This document shows, piece after piece, positions 1-6,208 of a stretch of DNA of 10,029 nt (within the stretch, counting starts at the first letter, position 1; every line of letters starts with the position of its first letter). The notes under the pieces were generated by a model that did no database searches, was not told where the DNA came from, and was given only the letters and a program-made list of their open reading frames with translations. The stretch lies in NCBI GenBank assembly GCA_013003255.1, contig JABDJZ010000319.1:1-10029 (forward strand), written 5' to 3'. Both the position numbers and the translations under genes were made by a program. Source of the DNA: Rhodothermales bacterium (GTDB lineage: Bacteria > Bacteroidota > Rhodothermia > Rhodothermales > UBA10348).

Positions 1-393
1 GCCATCAACTGGTACTCAAAGGTTTTCGGGGCTGTCGAAGGCCTCAAGTTGACTGACCCCTCCGGCAAGATCGGCCACGTGGAACTGGACTTCGGAGGAA
101 CCACGATCATGGTTTCAGACGCGTTCCCGGAGTACGGGGTCAGTGCGCCGGAGCCCGGGGACCGCGTTTTCGTCGCCATACACCTGCATGTCGATGACAC
201 AGACGCCATCATCGACCGCGCAGTTGAAAATGGCGCCGAGATCATTCATCCCCCGAATGACCACTTCTACGGCGAGCGCTCAGGTCGAATCAGGGATCCG
301 TTCGGCCACGAGTGGATCATCGGTCACAGCATCGAGGAGGTCTCCCCGGAGGAGATGCAGCGCCGCTACGACGCCCTGGGAGACGCTTCCTAA
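1..393 (+). CDS. VOC-superfamily protein, PhnB/glyoxalase-like (5' end outside the window)
   Basis: The frame is open from base 1 to the TAA at 391-393, giving 130 residues. It starts with AINWYSKVFGA, the first-helix motif of PhnB-like VOC (vicinal oxygen chelate) proteins, which normally follows about 20-30 further residues, so the true start lies upstream. Visible family motifs are GKIGHVEL (about residues 22-29), HLHVDDTDAI in the second beta-alpha-beta-beta-beta unit, FYGERSGRIRDPFGHEW, and a C-terminal EEVSPEEMQRR. His26 and the Glu of GHEW are at positions where VOC enzymes place metal ligands. The family includes glyoxalases, dioxygenases, fosfomycin-resistance enzymes and many PhnB-like proteins of unknown substrate, so no reaction can be assigned. 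It lies alone on the plus strand, convergent with clpP. The family call is secure; the function is unknown. Confidence 0.88.
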   Translation, partial: AINWYSKVFGAVEGLKLTDPSGKIGHVELDFGGTTIMVSDAFPEYGVSAPEPGDRVFVAIHLHVDDTDAIIDRAVENGAEIIHPPNDHFYGERSGRIRDPFGHEWIIGHSIEEVSPEEMQRRYDALGDAS

Positions 394-432
394 AAAGACA
401 GGCCCGATCCTCCAACTGGAAGACCGGGCCTG
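392..432 (-). terminator. Rho-independent terminator of clpP
   Basis: A perfect 8-bp stem pairs CAGGCCCG (399-406) with CGGGCCTG (425-432). The inner part can pair further (TCC 411-413 with GGA 418-420 around AACT). Read on the minus strand the hairpin is followed directly by TCTTTTTA, a good U-tract, and begins 25 bases after the clpP stop. Read on the plus strand it is followed by AATCAAAC, so it is a poor terminator for the VOC gene, whose stop codon at 391-393 overlaps the T-tract region. Confidence 0.85.
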
Positions 433-456
433 AATCAAACTGAAGGCGGAAGAGAC

Positions 457-1161
457 CTAGGCGTCGCCTCCCTTCTCGGCATCGCGGGCCGAAGCCGGCG
501 TAAGCACGTTGTCGATGAGACCGTAGTCTTTGGCCTCGGCGGCGCTCAACCAGTGATCCCGATCCCCGTCGGCCTCAATCTGCTCCTTGGTCTGACCGGA
601 GTGGTCAGCAAGAATCTGGTAGAGGGACTGCTTCATCTTAACGATTTCGCGCGCGTGGATCTCGATGTCAGAGGCCTGTCCCTGAACGCCACCCATCCAG
701 GGCTGGTGAATCATGACGCGGGAGTTCGGAAGCGCGGCGCGCTTGCCGTGCTCACCGGCAGCCAGAAGCACAGAGCCCATTGATGCGGCGAGACCGATGC
801 AGATGGTCGAGCACGCGGGCTTGATGTACTGCATGGTGTCGTAGATGGCGAGACCACTGTCGATCGACCCGCCGGGCGAGTTGACATAGATGTTGATGTC
901 GCGGTCCGGATCCTCACTGGTGAGGTAGAGAAGCTGTGCCACCATCAGGTTGGCAACCGCATCGTTGATGCCGGTGCCGAGCATGATGATCCGCTCCTTG
1001 AGGAGGCGGCTGAAAATGTCGTAGGCCCGCTCACCGCGGGAGGACTGCTCCACAACCATCGGCACCAGCGTGCCCATGGCGCCCTTGTCGAGGGGGCCGC
1101 TGTAGATATCGCTCGGAATACGATCAAGTCCTTTGGCAAACTTGATGAACTGGTCGACCAT
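457..1161 (-). CDS. clpP: ATP-dependent Clp protease proteolytic subunit ClpP
   Basis: This is a serine peptidase of family S14. It forms a double-heptameric chamber in the cytoplasm and degrades proteins unfolded by ClpX- or ClpA/C-type ATPases. With the chosen start it has 234 residues. The catalytic triad is complete: Ser127 in AASMGS, His152 in MIHQP, and Asp202 in DRDHW. The oxyanion-strand motif NSPGG lies at about 94-98, and the classic N-terminal segment LVPMVVEQSSRGERAYDIFSRLLKERII is present. The ATG at 1161 was chosen because a weak GGGA lies 8 bases upstream and the longer open frame (to 1221) runs through an inverted repeat. The internal ATG at 1077, just before GTLVPMVVEQ, is also possible; the extra 28 residues may be a propeptide. 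It lies 96 bp downstream of tig on the same strand and is followed by a terminator rather than by clpX. Confidence 0.95.
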   Translation of the reverse strand: MVDQFIKFAKGLDRIPSDIYSGPLDKGAMGTLVPMVVEQSSRGERAYDIFSRLLKERIIMLGTGINDAVANLMVAQLLYLTSEDPDRDINIYVNSPGGSIDSGLAIYDTMQYIKPACSTICIGLAASMGSVLLAAGEHGKRAALPNSRVMIHQPWMGGVQGQASDIEIHAREIVKMKQSLYQILADHSGQTKEQIEADGDRDHWLSAAEAKDYGLIDNVLTPASARDAEKGGDA

Positions 1162-1194
1162 GTCGTTTTTCCCGTGGGTTTTCGGCGTCGAAAT

Positions 1195-1217
1195 AACCGG
1201 ACCACTGTGGGCCGGTT
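1195..1217. repeat. Imperfect inverted repeat between tig and clpP
   Basis: AACCGG (1195-1200) and CCGGTT (1212-1217) are perfect inverted arms. Between them CCAC (1202-1205) and GTGG (1207-1210) pair around T1206, with a single mismatched pair (A1201/G1211). The 23-bp dyad lies 34-56 bases upstream of the chosen clpP start. It could be a protein-binding operator, or an RNA hairpin in the tig-clpP transcript. It is not followed by a clear T-tract (ATTTCG on the minus strand), so a full terminator is unlikely. Confidence 0.5.
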
Positions 1218-1257
1218 CCACCCGACACGCAACCGGCGTGCCGGGCTTGTTCAGGCC

Positions 1258-2562
1258 CTATTCTCCGCGCTCTGCAGCCGCTTCCAGACGCATGGCCTCG
1301 CGGTCTTTTCCGACTATCGTGGCCTGAGCGGCAAAAAAGTCCAGCACCTTCCGGGTGACGAGCATGTCATCCAACTGCTGCATCATCTTCGGCATGGACC
1401 GATAGTACTGCATCATGAAGTCGGGGGTGAGGCCGTCTCCGGTGGCGGTTTCCTCGAAGTAGGCAACACGGTCCTCCTCGGTAACGGTGTAGCCCTCGTC
1501 GCTGACCACGCGGTCCCGGATGAACATCCATCGGGCCTGCCGCTCGGCGTCACTTCGGCCTGCATCCAGGAAAGCGGCCTCGTCGAAATCCTCAGGCAGC
1601 TTGTCACCCGCCTGCTTCTTGAACTCTTCGAGCCGGCCTTCCAGGTACATGTCCACCACGGACTGGGGCACCTCGAATTCGTTCTTGTCGAGCACGGCAC
1701 GAATAAGGCCGCCTTCAAACAGCTCGCGGCTGGAATGGGCAACAGACTGCTCCATCCGCTCCTTCAACTGCGTTCGCAGCTCCTCGAGGGTCTCTATGGA
1801 GCCTTTCGAGGCGGACTTGGCAAAATCGTCGTCGAGATCCGGCAGCTCGCGGCTCTTGTTCTCCTTGATCCGCACCTCGAACAGCTGGGCCTCGTCATCC
1901 TCGTGCCGGACGAGTTTGACACGCACGGCATCGCCCTCGTTCACGCCGATCAGGGCCTCGCGGGTATCCGGCAGCAGCTCGTCGCCGCCCAGCCAGAATG
2001 CCACGTCGTGGCGGTGTTCGCCGGTCAGCTCTCCCGACTCTTCATCCACCTCGTAGATGTCGGTCAGAAGGAAGCTGTCGGCGGTGGTCGGTCCATCGAT
2101 GGGCGACAGGTCGGCATCCCGCTCACGCATGCGCTCGAGTTCCTCGTCGACCTCCTTATCGTCGACGGTGTGCTCCAGCCGGGAGACTTCCACACCCGTG
2201 ACGTCCTGGAGTTCGAAGTCCGGACGGACTCCAAAGCGCACCTTGGCCTTGAGATCGCCACCGTACTCGTAGTCCAGTTCGGTGATGGTGGGCTGCCCGA
2301 GCACGTCGTAGGCATCCTGCTCGAGGATTTCGGCGCGGTAGGTCTTCTGGACCGTGTCCTCCGCCACGCCATAGGCCAGGGCCTTCCCGTACATCTTGCG
2401 CACCAACTGCGCAGGTACTTTGCCGGGGCGAAAGCCCTTCATGGAGGTCCGGGCCCGCTGCTTGCGGATGGCCGAATCAAGTTCAGGGGCCAGTTCGTCG
2501 GCCGAAGCCTCTACCTCGAGTTCGTACTCGACGTCACTGAGGCGATTGATTGTGTGGGGCAT
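1258..2562 (-). CDS. tig: Trigger factor (ribosome-associated chaperone)
   Basis: Trigger factor binds near the ribosomal exit tunnel and shields nascent chains. The product has 434 residues, close to the 432 of E. coli. The N-terminal ribosome-binding domain (about 1-120) carries the signature GFRPGKVP at 43-50. A central FKBP-like region (about 155-235) is followed by RELPDLDDDFAKS and a long, helical, highly charged C-terminal chaperone region (about 250-434). The FKBP part is divergent: after VRVKL it goes directly to VRHEDDEAQLFEVRIKE and lacks the usual proline-containing flap (PEEY and following residues), so prolyl isomerase activity is doubtful. The start at 2562 was chosen because MPHTINRL matches where the family begins; the frame stays open a further 39 codons upstream with no family similarity. 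No Shine-Dalgarno is seen. clpP follows after 96 bp, a common pairing. Confidence 0.95.
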   Translation of the reverse strand: MPHTINRLSDVEYELEVEASADELAPELDSAIRKQRARTSMKGFRPGKVPAQLVRKMYGKALAYGVAEDTVQKTYRAEILEQDAYDVLGQPTITELDYEYGGDLKAKVRFGVRPDFELQDVTGVEVSRLEHTVDDKEVDEELERMRERDADLSPIDGPTTADSFLLTDIYEVDEESGELTGEHRHDVAFWLGGDELLPDTREALIGVNEGDAVRVKLVRHEDDEAQLFEVRIKENKSRELPDLDDDFAKSASKGSIETLEELRTQLKERMEQSVAHSSRELFEGGLIRAVLDKNEFEVPQSVVDMYLEGRLEEFKKQAGDKLPEDFDEAAFLDAGRSDAERQARWMFIRDRVVSDEGYTVTEEDRVAYFEETATGDGLTPDFMMQYYRSMPKMMQQLDDMLVTRKVLDFFAAQATIVGKDREAMRLEAAAERGE

Positions 2563-2576
2563 AGCGCCGTTGGAAA

Positions 2577-2582
2577 ATTCTA
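2577..2582 (-). promoter_or_regulatory. Possible -10 element for tig
   Basis: The minus strand reads TAGAAT here, followed by TTTCC, 14 bases ahead of the tig ATG, within an otherwise GC-rich spacer. No convincing -35 element was found at normal spacing, and the match to the Bacteroidota TAnnTTTG element is partial. If used, the tig leader would be very short. This is a weak call. Confidence 0.2.
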
Positions 2583-2715
2583 GCCGGATCGAACCCAGCC
2601 TTGGCCCAGAAGGTTTTCCCCAAGAAACGGTTTCACGCCCTTTCCACCGCATTCGGGCTGCGAATGGCGTGCGCGCCACATCGCCCTCGCCACTGCATCC
2701 GCCCGCGCCCGCAGC

Positions 2716-5700
2716 CTAGAAATCCAGCCCCAGCGATATGTAGGTGCGCCGGTCCGCGAACCGCTGCCCATCGAACGGCCACGCGAAATCAAACCGGATG
2801 GGGTACCCGAGGAAGACCGTCCTGACGCCAAATCCGGCCGAGGTCAGCAAGTCGTCGAACAGGGTAACCCCGTTCTCCTCCGTGTTCCGGAGGGAGAGGG
2901 AGCTGTCATCTCCGCGGCCTCCCCACACCACGCCGGCGTCGGCGAAGACCTGTCCCTGAATGTTGTACAACGGCAGGAAGGGGATGGGACCAGGCAGCAT
3001 CGCGGCAATCAGCGGGAACCGAAATTCCGCGTTGACCAGGCCGAAGTAGGATCCGTTGCGCGCGTTGATGTCGAAGCCTCTGAGCGGGAGAATGGGGGTC
3101 GCCAGGATGAAGTCCGACGCATCCTCGATGGGAAGGCCGTTGAGATCATCAAACGTCCGGTTGATCCAGTTCAGCACCCCCGAGGTGTAGAAGAGCTGCT
3201 GCTGCGGCCCGAACGAGGCGGCCCCCGACGAGCGGAAGGCAAAGGTGTAGGCGCCCCGGCCAAAGGACGAGTAGCTGCGGAAGTCCCCCAGCAGGGTTAC
3301 AAATCGGGCAGGCTGTCGACTCAGGCCGAACGGGCTTCCCGAGACCGACACCGCGAGTCGTGTGCCGTCAATGGGATAGAGGTAGCCCGGGGTGGTGACA
3401 TCCCTGGTATAGGTCAGGCGCGGAATGACCAGCGAGCGCGTGCTGCTTGGGCGGAGCGCGTCCGTGATGTCAGTCTGGTTGACCCCGACCAGCGACAACT
3501 CCGCATCAACGCGCGTGAACTTGGAAAGCGGGTAGCTGGCCTGAATGGACGCACCGTACTGTCGATAGCGGTAGTAGGTGGGGCGGTCTCCCGAGAGGTT
3601 GGCGAGGAGGCGGGAAATGTGGAAGCCGGATGTGGTCCAGTCCACCCGTTCCGGCAGGTAGGAATAGGACAGGATGTAGTCCGAATTCCTCAGGTCGAGC
3701 AGCAGGTTGGTAGCAACCACGATGCGGTGGTTGCCCAACATGTCCGAGAACATCATCTGGGTCACGCCCTGCACGCCGTAGAGGGCATCATACCCGGCAG
3801 CTCCGTGGACGATGTCGGGCGAAAAATCCAGCTTGTAGCGGCGAGGCGCATAATTGCCGGTCTCGTCGAGAATCGCCCGGGCAGACAGCTCGGCGGGAAT
3901 GCGGGTTGCCCCCGGCGCCATTTCCCGCGCCGCCTCAGAGAAGGCCGAACTGAAGGTGTAGTTGCGGAAGTCCACCTCAGCGGCCGGGCCGGCCGTGATC
4001 GAATCGGCACCGACTACCCGGGGCGTATCCAGCACGCTGTGGATCTCGAAGTCGGCATCACCTCCGACGCCGATCTCGACACGTTCAGGCGCCACGGTTC
4101 CGCTCGCAGCGCGCAGAAATGGGTTGGTTCGCCTCTGGTTGGACCCGGCAAGGGCGAGCGCTGGCGCATCCTCCTGCAAACCCGGCTGCAGCCGCTGTGC
4201 CCAGACGTTCGGTCTGAGCCGATCCGAGTCGGAGGGGCTTCTCTCGAACGGCGTTCGGAGCACATAAATCGATGGCGTCCCTTCCTTCAGGCTGACCAGA
4301 GCGGAGCGTTGCCCATTGGCCGCCACCGACATTTGCATGACCCCTACGGTGAGGTCCGTGACCGGGCGCTCGGCTCCGGTCTCCAGATCCTTCTCCCACA
4401 GGTTGTTCACCCCGTTTCGGTCCGACAGGAAGAGGAATCGGTCGGCATCCGGGCCGAACTGGGGTCTTCGGTCACTCCACACGCCGGAGTTGGTCAGTCG
4501 ATCCACGTAGCCGCGACCGGGCACCAGTCGATACAGCGAGCGGCGACTGTAGTCGTGGGTGAGCATGTTGAACCCACGCTCTCCGTTCAGGCCCAGTAGC
4601 GTTCGCTCCCCCCTATCTGACTGGAAGACGATGAAGCGCCCGTCCGGACTCCAGTCAGGCTCGTGGTCGCTGAAGAGATCGTTGGTCAGATTGACAGTAC
4701 GGTGACCCTCGACATCGACCACGAAAATGTCCGACTGCGTTGCTGAAGCCGCGGCGACGGCCAGCCGCTCTCCACCCGGGTGCCAGGAGACTGCGGAGAT
4801 CTGTTCCGTACCCGCCACGCGGACATGCCTCACGGAACCGGAGGCCACGTTGACCAGCGCGACGGCGTCGGTTTCTCCGTGCTTCACCACGATGGCGAGC
4901 GTCTTTCCATCAGGGCTCCAGTCCAGTCCCGGCGTCAGCACCTTGAAGTTCTCGAAGGCGGTACTGGTCTGTCCCTGAATAAGCTTTCGGGCCCGCTCGT
5001 CTCCGGCCACGTCCGACACGTACACGTCGAAGAGGCCACTGCGTGTCGTAATGAAAGCCACGCGGTCGCCCTGGGGAGACATCGCAGGGCTGGTATTGTA
5101 GAACCCCTGGTCACGCGTGATCAGGACGCGGCCCACGTCGTTGAGGTCTTCGCGGCTGGCTACTTCCGGGAAGTAGACTTCCCGCAGCGACCGGTGCCAG
5201 CGTTCTGACAACTGGTCCAGGTCCAGACCCAGCGCGCGCTTGAAGCTGGCCTCTACCGAGCGGCTCAGTCGCAGGCGCTGCAGGATCTCGGCAATCTTCT
5301 CTTCGCCATACTGCTGGGCCACGTAGTCCCAGACTCCCTGGCCTCCGCGGTAGGCAAAGAAACCGCCCAGGCGATCAATCTCGGCGAGGTGGTCCTCGAG
5401 AATCGCCTCGCGCACGTACATGTCGGACTCAGTGTCCCACCCGGCGGCAGCAGAATACTCAGCCAGCCCTTCGTTGAACCAGAGCGGAATTCGCGTCTGG
5501 ATGTTGTTGGCGATGATGGACTGAATGGAGCCGCCATAGTAGATGTCATTGATCACAGCGTGGACCAGCTCGTGATGAATGACGTGCCGGAAGGCCGCAT
5601 AGTCTCCCGTGAACGGGACGGCAATGCGGTTCTTGAAAAGCTCCGTTACCCCGCCGATTCCGTCCGAATAGGTGGGTAGCTCGACGGCGTTGGTTACGGC

Positions 5701-5991
5701 GAACTCGTTGTGACTGGTGTAGACCAGAAGCGGGATAGGCCCCTCCGGCTCGTATCGGAAGAGCTCGGCTACCTGCTCGTACGCATCCTCCGCGGCGTTC
5801 GCGGCAAAGTCCGCCAGCACCTGACCCCCCTCGTAGTAGTAGACATCAAAGTGCTCAGTCCGCAGGTAGAACCAGGCCTGGTTCTCGTAGTGCACCTTGT
5901 TCTTGCCGTAGCGGAAATACTGCGCCTCCGCGGGCATGGCAGAGAGTGCCACGCCGGCCAGGGTCAGCAAAAAAAGGAGCCTGCGCAGCAT
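2716..5991 (-). CDS. Outer-membrane protein fusing a peptidase-MA zinc metallopeptidase domain, a TolB-like beta-propeller and an Omp85-type barrel
   Basis: This is a 1091-residue precursor with a Sec signal peptide (positive MLRR, hydrophobic core, likely cleavage after AEA at 23). Module 1, about 25-280, is a gluzincin of the peptidase-MA type. It has HELVH at 140-144 (H140, E141, H144) and PLWFNEGLAEY, whose E174 fits as the third zinc ligand. Module 2, about 290-580, contains about six propeller blades of PD40/WD40-like type with motifs such as WSPDGK, WHPGGE, WSPDGR and FGPDAD, as in TolB and DPP-IV propellers. Residues 580-710 form a linker. Module 3, about 715-1091, is an Omp85/surface-antigen-like beta-barrel with YTRDVTTPGYLYPIDGTRL (861-879), LPLRGFDINARNGSYF and LVNAEFRFPL, ending in YISLGLDF, a terminal aromatic beta-signal. 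The first two modules are probably periplasmic, but could be surface exposed. No Shine-Dalgarno is seen. The substrate is unknown. It stands alone between spacers of 217 bp upstream and 153 bp downstream. Confidence 0.85.
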   Translation of the reverse strand: MLRRLLFLLTLAGVALSAMPAEAQYFRYGKNKVHYENQAWFYLRTEHFDVYYYEGGQVLADFAANAAEDAYEQVAELFRYEPEGPIPLLVYTSHNEFAVTNAVELPTYSDGIGGVTELFKNRIAVPFTGDYAAFRHVIHHELVHAVINDIYYGGSIQSIIANNIQTRIPLWFNEGLAEYSAAAGWDTESDMYVREAILEDHLAEIDRLGGFFAYRGGQGVWDYVAQQYGEEKIAEILQRLRLSRSVEASFKRALGLDLDQLSERWHRSLREVYFPEVASREDLNDVGRVLITRDQGFYNTSPAMSPQGDRVAFITTRSGLFDVYVSDVAGDERARKLIQGQTSTAFENFKVLTPGLDWSPDGKTLAIVVKHGETDAVALVNVASGSVRHVRVAGTEQISAVSWHPGGERLAVAAASATQSDIFVVDVEGHRTVNLTNDLFSDHEPDWSPDGRFIVFQSDRGERTLLGLNGERGFNMLTHDYSRRSLYRLVPGRGYVDRLTNSGVWSDRRPQFGPDADRFLFLSDRNGVNNLWEKDLETGAERPVTDLTVGVMQMSVAANGQRSALVSLKEGTPSIYVLRTPFERSPSDSDRLRPNVWAQRLQPGLQEDAPALALAGSNQRRTNPFLRAASGTVAPERVEIGVGGDADFEIHSVLDTPRVVGADSITAGPAAEVDFRNYTFSSAFSEAAREMAPGATRIPAELSARAILDETGNYAPRRYKLDFSPDIVHGAAGYDALYGVQGVTQMMFSDMLGNHRIVVATNLLLDLRNSDYILSYSYLPERVDWTTSGFHISRLLANLSGDRPTYYRYRQYGASIQASYPLSKFTRVDAELSLVGVNQTDITDALRPSSTRSLVIPRLTYTRDVTTPGYLYPIDGTRLAVSVSGSPFGLSRQPARFVTLLGDFRSYSSFGRGAYTFAFRSSGAASFGPQQQLFYTSGVLNWINRTFDDLNGLPIEDASDFILATPILPLRGFDINARNGSYFGLVNAEFRFPLIAAMLPGPIPFLPLYNIQGQVFADAGVVWGGRGDDSSLSLRNTEENGVTLFDDLLTSAGFGVRTVFLGYPIRFDFAWPFDGQRFADRRTYISLGLDF

Positions 5992-6046
5992 GCCGGACGG
6001 ACGATGCCGGGCACGGGGGTGGACGAGCCCGGCGGCTTCACGAGTT

Positions 6047-6065
6047 TCGCCGAAGTGTTCGGCGA
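6047..6065. repeat. Perfect 8-bp inverted repeat with 3-base loop
   Basis: TCGCCGAA (6047-6054) pairs perfectly with TTCGGCGA (6058-6065) around GTG. Neither strand has a T-tract after it, so it is not an ordinary intrinsic terminator. On the minus strand it would lie in the leader region of the large outer-membrane protein gene, 56-74 bases ahead of its ATG, and could be a leader hairpin or an operator. Confidence 0.5.
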
Positions 6066-6132
6066 TGGAATTCCTAGTAAAGGGAACGGCTCAGGTTCCG
6101 AAAATCGTGGGGCAGAGGCGAATGCCCTGTCT

Positions 6133-6166
6133 CAAAACCGTGGCGTTCGGCCTGTCGAAGGCCGGA
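6133..6166 (-). terminator. Possible terminator after the ABC permease gene
   Basis: On the minus strand TCCGGCCT, loop TCGAC, then AGGCCGAA form a stem of 8 pairs including one G-T wobble (plus-strand 6146-6166), beginning 42 bases after the permease stop. TTTT follows 8 bases later, which is farther than ideal. It may be a weak terminator of the NatA/NatB transcript, or just an intergenic palindrome. Confidence 0.35.
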
Positions 6167-6208
6167 TCAGGCTCCTCGTCGGCCGGGCTAGGCCTCGCGG
6201 CAGCTGGG

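Larger units (their letters stand above)
5992..6208. other. Spacer upstream of the large outer-membrane protein gene, with inverted repeats
   Basis: This 217-bp region lies between the natB-like stop and the start of the 1091-residue protein. No convincing coding frame or RNA gene was seen. It holds two good inverted repeats (listed separately), a short GGAAC/GTTCC pair (6083-6087 and 6095-6099) and the 8-bp palindrome GGAATTCC (6067-6074). The promoter of the downstream gene should lie here, but no clear -7/-33 (TAnnTTTG/TTTG) pair was identified. Confidence 0.6.

Noticed and set aside
49..393. TTG at 49 as the start of the VOC gene
   Set aside because: The frame is open to base 1, and the residues before it (AINWYSKVFGA) are conserved family sequence, so the gene begins outside the window.
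1174..2583. A 469-codon open frame on the plus strand, antisense to tig
   Set aside because: It lies opposite a clear trigger factor gene. Its translation shows no domain pattern and has the Leu/Val/Gly/His bias expected from the reverse complement of GC-rich coding sequence.
2575..2600. A GGTTCGATCC-like stretch on the minus strand resembling a tRNA T-arm
   Set aside because: The stem is offset by one base from a true T-arm, and no acceptor, D or anticodon arms can be drawn around it.
3619..4599. A 326-codon open frame on the plus strand, antisense to the large outer-membrane protein gene
   Set aside because: It is explained as a shadow of the minus-strand coding sequence; the translation has no recognisable motif, signal or membrane segment.
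6067..6074. Palindrome GGAATTCC in the spacer
   Set aside because: An 8-bp palindrome containing a common restriction site is expected by chance and shows no further symmetry.
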